Shown here: piece after piece, positions 53,001 to 61,482 of the stretch
Layout of the letters: the number at the start of each line of letters is the position of its first letter
Position numbering within the stretch: position 1 is the first letter of the stretch
Assembly: GCF_003814705.1 (NCBI RefSeq)
Contig: NZ_RKRA01000001.1
Coordinates: forward strand, 620,001-684,000
Length of the DNA stretch: 64,000 bases
Source: Georgenia muralis
GTDB taxonomy: Bacteria; Actinomycetota; Actinomycetes; Actinomycetales; Actinomycetaceae
Direction of reading: 5' to 3'
The notes under the pieces: model-generated
The model's input: only the letters and a program-made list of their open reading frames with translations
What the model was told of the DNA's origin: nothing
Databases searched by the model: none
Position numbers and translations under genes: made by a program

Positions 53001-55198
53001 TGCAGTGCGTGCAGGTCTGCGGACCCGGCGCGCTGACCGAGGCCGTCCAGGACGCCGACGTCCTCGCCACGCTCGAGGACCGCTTCGAGATCATGACGAC
53101 GCTGCCCAACACCCCGCGCCGATTCGTCGAGGGCTCGACGACGCCGGACGGCGACCTCAAGCGCCTCATGCTCGACCACGAGAACTTCTACGCCACCACC
53201 GGCGGGCACGGCGCCTGCCGCGGCTGCGGCGAGGTCACCGCGATCCGGCTCGTCACCTCCATGAGCCACGCGCTGGGCGAGGAGCGCCGCCGGGCCCACC
53301 GGCGCGAGCTCGACGCCCTGGTGACCGATCTCCGGACCAAGCTCGCCTCCTTGGGCGGCGCGGGCACCGCGGGCGCGGCCGGCGACGGCGCGGCCGCCCT
53401 CGCGGCGCGGCGCGCGCGCATCACCGAGGCGGTCGACACGCTCGAGGGCCGCCTGTTCCTCTACGAGGGCGGCCCGACCGGCAACGGCCCGGCCTCGACG
53501 GTCGTGGCCAACTCGACCGGCTGCTCGAGCGTCTACTCCTCGACGATGCCGTTCAACCAGTACCTCGACCCGTGGGTCAACAGCCTCTTCCAGGACGCCC
53601 AGCCCCTCGCCAAGGGGATCTTCGAGGGCATCAGCGCCCAGGCCGTCCCGGCCGTGCGGGCCCTGCGCACCGCCCGCCTGGAGCTCGCCGACGCCTACGA
53701 CCCGGCCCGCCACGACGCCGAGCTGCGGGTGCTCAGCTGGTCCGGGTTCACCCCCGACGAGCTCGCGCTCCTGCCCACCGTGCTGACGATCGGCGGTGAC
53801 GGCGCGAGCTACGACATCGGCTTCGGCGCGATGTCTCGCGTGCTGGCCTCGGACACCCCGGTGAAGATGATGGTGCTCAACTCCGGCGCCTACTCCAACA
53901 CCGGCGGACAGGCCTCCACCGCCAGCTACACCGGCCAGGACTCCGACCTCGCCCGCTTCGGCAGCGCCCACGACGGCAAGCACGAGGGCCGCAAGGAGCT
54001 GGCCCTGCTGGCCTCCTTCCACCCGAACGTCTACGCGTGCGCCACCTCGACCGCCCTGTACGGGCACTTCCTCAAGGCCTCGATGGAGCTGCTCACCTAC
54101 GGCGACGGCCCGGCGGTCATGGACGTCTACACCCCGTGCGGCACGGAGAACGGCATCCCCGAGGACGCCTCGAACGCCCGCTCGCGCCTGGCGGTGGAGA
54201 GCCGGATGGCGCCGGTGTTCGTCCACGACCCGCGCCGCGGCTCCACCCTGCACGACTGGTTCTCCCTGGACGGCAACCCCGACGTCGACAGCACCTGGAC
54301 GACGTCGACCCTGCAGTACGTCGACGACGAGGGCCGCCCGCAGCTCATGACGACGCCGTTGACGCCGGCCGAGTTCGCCCTCGGCGAGGCCCGCTTCACG
54401 AAGCACTTCCGCCGGCTCGACCCGGCCCGCGAGGCCGACGCCGTCCCGGTCGACGAGTACGTCGAGCTGCCTCCCGACCGGCGCGCGGGCAAGGTCCCGT
54501 TCGTCCACGCCACCGACGACGACCGTCGCCTCATCAAGGTGGCCTGCTCCTCCTCGGTCGTCGCGCTCGTCGAGGACCGGCGCCGCTACTGGCAGACCCT
54601 GCAGTACCTCGCCGGACGGCACGAGGCCCAGCTCACCGCCCTGCACCGCGGCGACCTCGCGGCGCTCCAGGCGGCCTACGACGAGGCGGTCACCGCGCGC
54701 GAGACCTCCCTGGACGACATCGCCCGCGCGATGACCGAGCTCGCCACGGCGGCGCCAGGTGCGGCCGGGGCGTTCGGCCTGGGCGGCGGTCTCGGCGCCG
54801 GCGGCCTCGCCATGACGGGCGCGGGCGCGGCCGGTGCCGGCGCGGCCGGTGCCGGCGCGGCCCGTGCCGGCGCGGCCCGTGCCGGCGCGGCCCGTGCCGG
54901 CGCGGCTGGTCCCGCCGCGGCTGGTCCCGGCGCGGCCGCCGCGGCGCCGGGCGCCGTCGCCACGATGGACCTGCCCTTCTTCCTCGACCCCGCCGACCAG
55001 GCCCTGTGCAACGACTGCGGCACCTGCTACCAGGAGCTGCCCCAGTTCTTCGAGAAGACGACGGCGATCATCGACGGTGAGGTCCGCACCGTGGCCCGGA
55101 TGATCCCGGGCTCCCTCGAGGGCGTCGAGATCACCCCCGAGCTGCAGCGGCGCATCGACCGCGTCAAGGCCACCTGCGACGGGGAGATCATCCGATGA
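50012..55198 (+). CDS. nifJ: Pyruvate:ferredoxin (flavodoxin) oxidoreductase with C-terminal ferredoxin domain
   Basis: A 1728-aa oxygen-sensitive enzyme: pyruvate + CoA + oxidised ferredoxin to acetyl-CoA + CO2 + reduced ferredoxin. Order: Pyr domain (about 1-260), domain II (about 360-450), gamma/EKR domain (about 560-780; YGSEKSGAPTNYY), two-cluster Fer4 domain (CTGCLECALVCP at 862-872, CTGCLQCVQVC at 993-1003), TPP domain (about 1060-1500; GACRGCGE, GGDGASYDIG, LNSGAYSNTGGQ, CGTENG). Usual length is about 1170-1200; the excess includes inserts and a Gly/Ala/Arg linker (1583-1650) leading to a ferredoxin-like domain with Cys1666, 1669, 1672 and 1722. The stop overlaps the Nfn gene. GAGGA precedes ATG 50012. 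Confidence 0.93.
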   Translation: MSAQPYPGTPAVINGNGAVAHVMRHVCGGVIGYPITPSTEISELYEAARAEGGLNVWGRHPFFFEPEGEHSAQSGALGAALTGGQYISNASSSQGILYAMESHYVTVGKKIGGFVLQVAARVVSKHSLNVMAGHDDVYALLPSGYTILFGSSPQEAADLAAIAYRTSALSLIPVTNAMDGFTTSHMLSEVLLPEPELLRNYLGDPAGRIPCPTVAQELLFGAKGRVFQLGQYLERHAAEIREDDDRALRAYLDAAADAVEADDDGDLLDGTLPWLPEELHGQWRRQWTGAYARGTRQLVPALVDVHNPGVTGPVQNQPDFQAGAVDHRTHFAADVPALARRAMAEYGDLTGRRYSPLHTYDCDDADYVMVGLGSITDDVRAVLPHLRAQGLKVGVVSVKLLQPFPEAELVEALRGRTAVTVLERSDTTALTDLVTSALFKARANADAAAGNEGASADGVTPALRYPHLPALERMPRLTTAIFGLGGHDVQPRHLVAAFQNMADGDGAPLVYLGSQFFAENPAPHMAEVQDRLRAAYPDTELMALRTGPNPVLLPPSALRIRFHSVGGYGTIATGKLLTDILAGVLGMHSKSAPKYGSEKSGAPTNYYITLSPEPVLISNAELEDVEIVISPDHKAFVHTNPLKGLARGGTFILQSDLAPAEVWRELPRHARRTIREREIRFLVVDAFRVAKKHAPTPELETRMMGIAFIGAVAGHVDRVTGGAAPEVIAEKVRAQIAKKFGGKGEAVVEGNMAVIREGMAATTPIDYDAPAFVAIDAEAAPRTVRTVALSAAMCPATTTPRPSALFDPAYYEDLAARPFREGTIGESPVLPGAGLFMPSGTGAAKDKGVFRRSVPVFDPTSCTGCLECALVCPDVAIPNTVHEIHDLLLAGIAPLEVTEAQRATLRAQVPGLAARVREAYRQDRTYRPFHEVVAEQAAGLDVDQPSFARTVGALVSRLALYPVARPRPFFDAMEKDVPGTGGLFTATIDPWKCTGCLQCVQVCGPGALTEAVQDADVLATLEDRFEIMTTLPNTPRRFVEGSTTPDGDLKRLMLDHENFYATTGGHGACRGCGEVTAIRLVTSMSHALGEERRRAHRRELDALVTDLRTKLASLGGAGTAGAAGDGAAALAARRARITEAVDTLEGRLFLYEGGPTGNGPASTVVANSTGCSSVYSSTMPFNQYLDPWVNSLFQDAQPLAKGIFEGISAQAVPAVRALRTARLELADAYDPARHDAELRVLSWSGFTPDELALLPTVLTIGGDGASYDIGFGAMSRVLASDTPVKMMVLNSGAYSNTGGQASTASYTGQDSDLARFGSAHDGKHEGRKELALLASFHPNVYACATSTALYGHFLKASMELLTYGDGPAVMDVYTPCGTENGIPEDASNARSRLAVESRMAPVFVHDPRRGSTLHDWFSLDGNPDVDSTWTTSTLQYVDDEGRPQLMTTPLTPAEFALGEARFTKHFRRLDPAREADAVPVDEYVELPPDRRAGKVPFVHATDDDRRLIKVACSSSVVALVEDRRRYWQTLQYLAGRHEAQLTALHRGDLAALQAAYDEAVTARETSLDDIARAMTELATAAPGAAGAFGLGGGLGAGGLAMTGAGAAGAGAAGAGAARAGAARAGAARAGAAGPAAAGPGAAAAAPGAVATMDLPFFLDPADQALCNDCGTCYQELPQFFEKTTAIIDGEVRTVARMIPGSLEGVEITPELQRRIDRVKATCDGEIIR
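54833..54907 (+). repeat. 15-bp tandem repeats encoding the Gly/Ala/Arg linker
   Basis: Five in-frame copies of (G/C)GTGCCGGCGCGGC(C/T) at 54833, 54848, 54863, 54878 and 54893, encoding GAGAA/RAGAA units, with decayed copies to about 54937. The linker length is likely variable between strains. Confidence 0.9.
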
Positions 55199-58050
55199 GC
55201 ACCGTCACGCCCCCTCGTCCCGGCCCGGCGCCGGACGCCGCCGAGCTGAGCCGCTACCTCGCGGCACGCAGCGCACTCGACGCCGGCCGCGCCGAGGTCG
55301 AGGCCCTGGAGGCCTCCGCCGGGGTCGCGACCTTCAACGGCCAGGTCGAGCTCCTGCGCCGCCGCCTCCTCGCCCAGCCGCGCGCCTTCCGGGACCTGTT
55401 CGTCGCCGACGGCACGGCCGCCGTCGCCCACGCGTTCCGCCAGCCCGAGCTCGAGCCCACGTTCGTGCACACCCTGTGGCAGACCCTTCTCCGCGAGGAC
55501 GACTCCGCCACGGTCCTCATGCGGTTCCTGTGGGGCCTGCCGCTGGGCCTCAAGCGCAAGTTCATCCGCGGGATCGACCACCACCTGGCCGACCGCTACC
55601 CGATGTTCGCCGGCCTGTCCGACGGGTGGCCCGCCACCGCCAGCATCCCGCCCTACGTGCGCGACGCCGAGTCCCGCGCGCAGGACTTCGGCCTCGTCAA
55701 CCAGGGGTACCTGGGCTACATGAGCCTCGGCTACACCGCGCGCGAGGTGGACCTGTTCGTCTGGCTCGAGGCGCTGCGGGACAAGCAGTGCACCGAGAAG
55801 CCGTGCGAGCTGGGCGTGTTCCTGGCCAACCACCGCGAGCCGGTGGGCGGCTGCCCGGTCAAGATCCACATCCCGCAGATGCTCGAGCTCGTCGGCACCG
55901 GGCGGTTCCGCGAGGCCCTGGAGCTGCTCGAGTCGTGCAACCCGCTGCCCGACGTCACCGGGCGGGTCTGCCCCCAGGAGCTGCAGTGCCAGGGGGTGTG
56001 CCTGCACAAGACCCCCATCGCGATCGGCCAGGTCGAGTGGTTCCTCCCCGAGCGGGAGAAGCTGCGCGACCCCGGGGCCACCGCCCGCCGCCTCGCCGGT
56101 GTCCCCGACCCGTGGGAGCGCGCGGCCCGCCCACCGGTCGCCATCGTCGGCTCGGGCCCCTCGGGCCTCATCAACGCCTACCTCCTCGCGGCCGAGGGCT
56201 TCCCGGTCACGGTCTTCGAGGCCTTCCACGCCCTCGGCGGGGTGCTGCGCTACGGCATCCCCGAGTTCCGGCTCCCCAACACGCTCATCGACGACGTCGT
56301 CGAGAAGATCACCCTGCTCGGCGGGCGGTTCGTCACCAACTTCGTCGTCGGCAAGACCGCGTCCCTGCAGGACCTGCGGGACGCCGGGTTCTGGCGCGTC
56401 TTCGTCGGCACCGGCGCAGGGCTCCCCCGCTTCATGAACGTCCCCGGCGAGCACCTCCTCGACGTCATGAGCGCCAACGAGTTCCTCACCCGCGTCAACC
56501 TCATGCAGGCGCTGCGCCCCGACCACGAGACCCCCCTGCCGGAGACCGCGGGCAAGCAGGTCGTCGTCGTCGGCGGCGGCAACACCGCCATGGACGCCGC
56601 CCGCACCGCCCGCCGGCTCGGTGGGCACGTCACGATCGTCTACCGCCGCACCCGCGCCGAGATGCCCGCCCGCGTCGAGGAGCTCGAGCACGCGCTCGAG
56701 GAGGGCATCACCCTGCTCGCCCTGCGCTCGCCGTCGGAGTTCCTCGGCGACGACGCCACCGGCTTCGTCCGCGCCGCGACCCTGGACGTCATGGAGCTCG
56801 GCGAGCCCGACGAGTCCGGACGACGGCGCCCGGTCGCCACCGGCCGCACCGAGACCATCGACGCCGACCTCGTCATCATGGCGCTCGGCAACGCCGCCAA
56901 CCCGATCATCAAGGACTCCGAGCCGCGCCTGCACACCACCCGCTGGGGCACCATCGACCTCGACCACGACGGCTCGCAGGCGACGACCCTGCCGGGCGTC
57001 TACACCGGCGGCGACGCCGCCCGCGGCGGCTCCACCGCGATCCGTGCCGCCGGCGACGGTCAGGCTGCCGCCCGGGAGATCCTCGGCGAGGTCGACCTCA
57101 GCGAGCAGGACGTCGCCGACCGGGTCGGCCGCGCCCGGCGGTACACCGAGGAGGCCGCCGCCGCGCCGGTCATCGTCGCGAAGACCGACCTCGGCGGGGG
57201 GATCTGCGAGTTCACGGTCCGCGCTCCCGTCGTCGCCCGGGCCGCGCGGGCCGGGCAGTTCGTCCGGGTCCTCCCCCGGCCCGACGGCGAGCTCATCCCG
57301 CTCACCCTCGCCGACTGGGACGCCGACGCCGGCACGATCGTCCTCGTCGTCCAGGGCATGGGGACCTCCAGCCTGGAGATCAACGAGATGTCGGTCGGCG
57401 AGGCCTTCGCCGGCGTCGCCGGGCCGCTGGGGCGGCCGAGCGAGATCCACCTCCACGACGAGGACTCCACGGTGGTCATGACCGCGGGCGGGCTGGGCCT
57501 GCCGCCGGTCTACCCGATCATGCGCGAGCACCTGGCCGCGGGGAACCACGTCACGCTGATCTCGGGCTTCCGCAGCCGGGAGCTGATGTTCTGGACCGGC
57601 GAGGACGAGCGGGTGGGCCGCCTGCAGGCGCGGTGGGGCGACCGGCTCGACGTCGTGTGCACCACCAACGACGGCAGCTTCGGCGTCCCCGGCTTCGTCA
57701 CCGGTCCGCTGGAGGAGCTGCTCGAGGCGAACCGCCGCGGCGAGGGCCGCCCGGTGGCCGAGGTCGTCACCATCGGCCCGCCGCTGATGATGCGGGCGGT
57801 CAGCGACCTCACCGCGCCGTACGCCGTGCCGTGCGTGGCGAGCCTGAACTCGATCATGGTCGACGCCACGGGCATGTGCGGGGCGTGCATGGTCCCGGTG
57901 GTGGAGGGCGGCACGCTGGTGCGCAAGCACGCCTGCATCGACGGTCCCGAGATCGACTCGCACACCATCGACTGGGACAAGTTCCTCCCCCGGTTCCGGC
58001 TGTTCAAGGACCAGGAGCGGGCCAGCATGGTGGCGCACGGGCGCGCCTGA
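55195..58050 (+). CDS. Single-chain NfnB-NfnA fusion (ferredoxin:NADP oxidoreductase, GltD-like plus FNR-like)
   Basis: A 951-aa fusion. N-terminal about 150 residues are unassigned. Then a GltD/NfnB-type Fe-S domain (Cys199, 204, 220; Cys248, 259, 265, 269 in NPLPDVTGRVCPQELQC), FAD loop VGSGPSG (318-324), NAD(P) loop VVGGGNTAMDAAR (458-470) and GVYTGGDAARGGST (601-614). After about 655 an NfnA/PyrK-type flavoprotein: GELIPLTLADWD (698-709), AGGLGLPPVYP, and the [2Fe-2S] segment MCGACM...HACIDGPE (Cys895, 898, 914). Nfn normally has two subunits and couples reduced ferredoxin and NADH to NADPH by electron bifurcation. ATG overlaps the PFOR stop (ATGA), so the two are co-made. Confidence 0.88.
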   Translation: MSTVTPPRPGPAPDAAELSRYLAARSALDAGRAEVEALEASAGVATFNGQVELLRRRLLAQPRAFRDLFVADGTAAVAHAFRQPELEPTFVHTLWQTLLREDDSATVLMRFLWGLPLGLKRKFIRGIDHHLADRYPMFAGLSDGWPATASIPPYVRDAESRAQDFGLVNQGYLGYMSLGYTAREVDLFVWLEALRDKQCTEKPCELGVFLANHREPVGGCPVKIHIPQMLELVGTGRFREALELLESCNPLPDVTGRVCPQELQCQGVCLHKTPIAIGQVEWFLPEREKLRDPGATARRLAGVPDPWERAARPPVAIVGSGPSGLINAYLLAAEGFPVTVFEAFHALGGVLRYGIPEFRLPNTLIDDVVEKITLLGGRFVTNFVVGKTASLQDLRDAGFWRVFVGTGAGLPRFMNVPGEHLLDVMSANEFLTRVNLMQALRPDHETPLPETAGKQVVVVGGGNTAMDAARTARRLGGHVTIVYRRTRAEMPARVEELEHALEEGITLLALRSPSEFLGDDATGFVRAATLDVMELGEPDESGRRRPVATGRTETIDADLVIMALGNAANPIIKDSEPRLHTTRWGTIDLDHDGSQATTLPGVYTGGDAARGGSTAIRAAGDGQAAAREILGEVDLSEQDVADRVGRARRYTEEAAAAPVIVAKTDLGGGICEFTVRAPVVARAARAGQFVRVLPRPDGELIPLTLADWDADAGTIVLVVQGMGTSSLEINEMSVGEAFAGVAGPLGRPSEIHLHDEDSTVVMTAGGLGLPPVYPIMREHLAAGNHVTLISGFRSRELMFWTGEDERVGRLQARWGDRLDVVCTTNDGSFGVPGFVTGPLEELLEANRRGEGRPVAEVVTIGPPLMMRAVSDLTAPYAVPCVASLNSIMVDATGMCGACMVPVVEGGTLVRKHACIDGPEIDSHTIDWDKFLPRFRLFKDQERASMVAHGRA

Positions 58051-58074
58051 GGTTCCGCGGCACGGGCAGGGCCC

Positions 58075-58102
58075 GGCGCCGGCCGCGGTACGGGCCGGCG
58101 CC
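58075..58102 (+). terminator. Terminator-like hairpin after the Nfn fusion gene
   Basis: GGCGCCGGCC (58075-58084) and GGCCGGCGCC (58093-58102) form a perfect 10-bp stem with an 8-nt loop, 24 nt after the stop. Confidence 0.65.
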
Positions 58103-58197
58103 GCTCGGCCGGCCGCGCCGCCCGCCGGCCCACGGCAGACCCCGTGACCATGTCGGTGGCCGGTGCCACACTGGCCTCGACCTGAGGAGGTTCATCG

Positions 58198-58596
58198 ATG
58201 TCGAGACTTGTGCACTTCGAGATCCAGGCCGACGACCTGGAGCGCGCCAAGACGTTCTACTCCGCCGTCTTCGGGTGGACGTTCGAGGACTACGGGCAGT
58301 TCACCGGCGGCTCTCCCTACTGGGGCATCACCACCGGGCCGGAGGAGGAGCCCGGGATCAACGGTGGCCTGCTCCCCCGGCCGGTCGCCACGCCGGGTCA
58401 GGGTCAGGGGACGAACGCGTACGTGTGCACCATGGCGGTCGAGGACTACGACGCCACGGAACGGCGGATCCTCGACGCCGGCGGCCAGGTGGCGCTGCCC
58501 AAGATGGCGCTGACGGGCATGGCGTGGCAGGGCTACTACCTCGACACCGAGGGCAACACCTTCGGCATCCACCAGCCCGACCCCGAGGCTCGCTGA
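58198..58596 (+). CDS. VOC (glyoxalase/bleomycin-resistance) family protein
   Basis: A 132-aa single-fold VOC protein: VHFEIQADDLERAKTFYSAVFGWTFE at the N-terminus (as pieces) and YYLDTEGNTFGIHQPD at the end, with metal-ligand candidates His6 and Glu near 120. Consistent with a divalent-metal enzyme or binding protein with unknown substrate. GAGGAGG lies 8 bp before ATG 58198. Separated from the redox operon by a terminator. Confidence 0.88.
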   Translation: MSRLVHFEIQADDLERAKTFYSAVFGWTFEDYGQFTGGSPYWGITTGPEEEPGINGGLLPRPVATPGQGQGTNAYVCTMAVEDYDATERRILDAGGQVALPKMALTGMAWQGYYLDTEGNTFGIHQPDPEAR

Positions 58597-58824
58597 GGCA
58601 GTCGACGCGAGCGGAGCCGGCGGCCGCCGTCGTGCACCAGGTCCGCGCGGGACCGTCGCCCCTGGTGGCGCTCCTGGGGGAACGGTCGCCCCTGCGGGGA
58701 CCATCGCCCCTGGCGGCGCCCCTGCGCCGGTGCGACGGTAGGACCCACGCCGGTGCGCCGGGCCCAGGGGCCGCCACCCCGCGGCCCGGCGCACCGGCGG
58801 ACAGCGCGCCACGAGGGGGGCGTC

Positions 58825-59727
58825 ATGGACCGCAGCGGGGGGCGCGACCGCGGTGCGGCCGTCGCCACGCACGACCTCACCAAGCACTACGGCGCGGTGG
58901 TTGCGCTGGACTCCCTCGACCTGGAGGTCCGGGCCGGTGAGATCTTCGGCTTCCTCGGCCCCAACGGCGCCGGGAAGTCGACGACCATCCGGCTGCTGCT
59001 CGGCCTGGTCCGGCCCACGCGGGGTACGGCGACGATCCTCGGGGTCCCCGTCGACGACGTCGCGCGCGCCCACCGGCTCGTCGGGTACGTCCCGGGTGAC
59101 GTGGCCCTGTGGCCCCAGCTCACCGGCACCGAGACCCTCGAGCTGCTGGGGAACGTCGCCGGCGGCGTGGACGCCGCGTTCCGGGACGAGCTCCTCGAGC
59201 GACTCCAGCTCGACCCGTCGCCACGCGTGCGCTCGCTGTCCAAGGGCAACCGGCAGAAGGTCGCCCTCGTCGCGGCGATGATGACCCGGCCCGAGGTGCT
59301 CCTCCTGGACGAGCCGACCGCCGGCCTCGACCCGCTCATGGAGGCCGAGTTCCAGCTCCTCGCCCGCGAGGCCGCGGCCCGCGGGCAGACCCTCTTCCTC
59401 TCCTCGCACATCCTCGACGAGGTCCAGGACCTCTGTGACCGCGTCGGGATCCTCCGGGCCGGGCGCCTCGTCGAGGTGGCGACCCTGAACGACCTGCGCC
59501 GGATCGGCGCGACGAAGGTCGAGATCGTCGTCGACGGGCTCCTGCCCACGCTCGACGACGTGCCGGGGGTGAGCGCCGTCGAGACGGTGGCGGGCAACCC
59601 GGGCGCGGTCCGGGTCACCGTCACCGGCTCCCCGGGCCCGCTCCTCCAACGGCTCGCCGGTGTGCCGGTGGTCCGCCTGCGCACGGAGGAGCCGTCGCTG
59701 GAGGAGATCTTCCTGACCTACTACTGA
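58825..59727 (+). CDS. ABC transporter ATP-binding protein (pair 3)
   Basis: A 300-aa exporter ATPase. The start at ATG 58825 follows CGAGGGGGG; an upstream ATG/GTG frame adds only non-conserved sequence. Walker A GPNGAGKSTT, LSKGNRQKVAL signature, Walker B VLLLDEPTAGLDP, and SSHILDEVQDL are intact. The LSKGNRQK form of the signature and the C-terminal EPSLEEIFLTYY match ATPases of polyketide-antibiotic-type exporters. The permease follows 27 bp later. Confidence 0.92.
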   Translation: MDRSGGRDRGAAVATHDLTKHYGAVVALDSLDLEVRAGEIFGFLGPNGAGKSTTIRLLLGLVRPTRGTATILGVPVDDVARAHRLVGYVPGDVALWPQLTGTETLELLGNVAGGVDAAFRDELLERLQLDPSPRVRSLSKGNRQKVALVAAMMTRPEVLLLDEPTAGLDPLMEAEFQLLAREAAARGQTLFLSSHILDEVQDLCDRVGILRAGRLVEVATLNDLRRIGATKVEIVVDGLLPTLDDVPGVSAVETVAGNPGAVRVTVTGSPGPLLQRLAGVPVVRLRTEEPSLEEIFLTYY

Positions 59728-59754
59728 GCGGAGGTCGGCGACGAGGAGGTGGAG

Positions 59755-61458
59755 ATGGCGACGACGGCACCAGCCGGCGGCGGCCACCGGCACGTCGCCG
59801 TCGGGCACCATCGCAGCCCCCGGCACGTCGCCGTCCCGCGCAGCGGCTCCCCCCACGCCGCCTCACGAACCCGGCCGGCCCGCGCCGTCGCCCGGCTGAC
59901 CGCTCGGCTCCTCCGGCGCGGCACGGTCGCCATGATGCTCGGGGTCGCCCTGTACATGGCGGTCGAGGCGGTCTCCTTCACGGTCGGGTACCCCGACGCC
60001 GCCTCCCGCGCCGCCCTGGTGGCCTGGGGTCAGGACCCCACCATCCGGATCCTGGCCGGCCCGGCCACCGCGGTGGACACCCTCGGCGGCTTCGCCGTGT
60101 GGGACTCCGGCCTGATCCTCTCCCTCGTGGTGTGCGCATGGGCGGTCACGACGACGACGCGCGTCCTGCGCGGCGACGAGGCCGCCGGCCGCTCCGAGCT
60201 GGTCCTCGCCGGAGCCGTGCCCGCCGGCCGGGCGCTGCTGGCCCAGGTGGGCGTGCTGCTCGCCGCGTGCGTCGGCGTCGGTGCCGCGGTGGGCGCAGCG
60301 CTCGCCGCGGGCGGCGCGCAGGGAGAGGGCGCGCTGGCGTACGGCGCTGCCGTCGCGGCACTGGCGGCGACGACGGTCGCCGTCGCGACGGTGACCGCCC
60401 AGCTCCTCGTCTCCCGGGCCGGCGCGTCGGGGGCCGCGGCGTCCGTGGTCGTCGTCGCGGTGCTCCTGCGCGTCGTCGCCAACAGCGCCGAGTCCCGCTC
60501 CTGGCTCGCCTGGCTGACGCCGCTCGGGTGGACCGACCAGCTCCGCCCGTTCGGGGAGAACCGGTGGGGCGTCCTGCTGGTGCCGCTCGCGGTGACGACG
60601 GCGCTGGTCGGCGGCGCACTCGCCGTCCGGGCCCGGCGCGACCTCGGCGCCGGCGCGCTGTCGCGGCGCGGCGTCCCGCGGTCCCGCCGGTGGGGCCTGC
60701 GGGGTCCGGCCGGCTTCGCCTGGCGCTCGGGCCTGGGCACCCTGGCGGGCTGGGCCGCCGGGACCGCGCTGAGCGCCGGCGTCGTGGGGGCCATGGTGCC
60801 CACGATCGAGGAGTTCCTCGCCGAGGACGCCGGCTTCCAGGACATCCTCGTCGCCATCGGGATGGACACCTCCGACCTCGTGCGGGGGTTCTTCGGCATG
60901 ACGGGGACCCTCATCGCGCTGGCGATCTCCGTCCAGGTCGCGTTCCGTCTCGGCGCCGCGCGCACCGAGGAGGCCTCGGGCCGGGCCGAGCTGCTCCTGG
61001 CCCGGCCGCTCCTGCGGCGCCGGTGGCTGGCCGGGCACGTGCTCGGTGCCGCCGCAGCGGCTCTTCTCCTCGCCGGTGCCGCCGCCGCCGCGACCTGGGC
61101 CGGTGCCGCGGTCGCCGGCGCCGACGTCGCCGCCAGCGACGCCGTCCTCGCGATGTTCGGCCCGCTGCCCGCCGTGGCGGTCCTCGCCGGGACCGGCGTC
61201 CTCGTCCTCGGCGTGGCACCGCGGCTGACCGTCGTGGTCGCGGCGTCGGCGCCCCCGGTGGCCTACGTCCTCGAGCTCGTGGGCCCCCTGCTCGACTGGC
61301 CGGAGGCGGTCGTCGGGCTCTCGCCGTTCCACCACCTCGCGGCCGTCCCGGTGGAGCCCTTCGCCACGGCACCGGCCCTCGTCATGATCGCGGTCGGCAT
61401 CGCGCTGGCGACCGCGGGCGTGTGGGCGTTCGGGCGGCGCGACCTCGCCGGGGCGTGA
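59755..61458 (+). CDS. ABC-2 exporter permease (polyketide-antibiotic exporter type, pair 3)
   Basis: A 567-aa membrane protein of about 12 helices arranged as two similar halves, each with an RSELVLAGAV/RAELLLARPL coupling segment (about residues 145 and 408). A 45-residue Gly/His/Arg-rich N-terminus precedes the first helix. ATG 59755 has GAGGAGG 5 bp upstream and is preferred over GTG 59749. It resembles the TipC/polyketide-antibiotic exporter permeases. Substrate unknown. Confidence 0.87.
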   Translation: MATTAPAGGGHRHVAVGHHRSPRHVAVPRSGSPHAASRTRPARAVARLTARLLRRGTVAMMLGVALYMAVEAVSFTVGYPDAASRAALVAWGQDPTIRILAGPATAVDTLGGFAVWDSGLILSLVVCAWAVTTTTRVLRGDEAAGRSELVLAGAVPAGRALLAQVGVLLAACVGVGAAVGAALAAGGAQGEGALAYGAAVAALAATTVAVATVTAQLLVSRAGASGAAASVVVVAVLLRVVANSAESRSWLAWLTPLGWTDQLRPFGENRWGVLLVPLAVTTALVGGALAVRARRDLGAGALSRRGVPRSRRWGLRGPAGFAWRSGLGTLAGWAAGTALSAGVVGAMVPTIEEFLAEDAGFQDILVAIGMDTSDLVRGFFGMTGTLIALAISVQVAFRLGAARTEEASGRAELLLARPLLRRRWLAGHVLGAAAAALLLAGAAAAATWAGAAVAGADVAASDAVLAMFGPLPAVAVLAGTGVLVLGVAPRLTVVVAASAPPVAYVLELVGPLLDWPEAVVGLSPFHHLAAVPVEPFATAPALVMIAVGIALATAGVWAFGRRDLAGA

Positions 61459-61482
61459 CGGGGCCGCGGACGGCCCGGCCGC

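Noticed and set aside
49859-54646. 1595-codon open frame antisense to the PFOR gene
   Set aside because: Composition is Val/Gly/Arg/Glu-rich without motifs, as expected opposite a GC-rich gene whose plus strand encodes clear PFOR domains.
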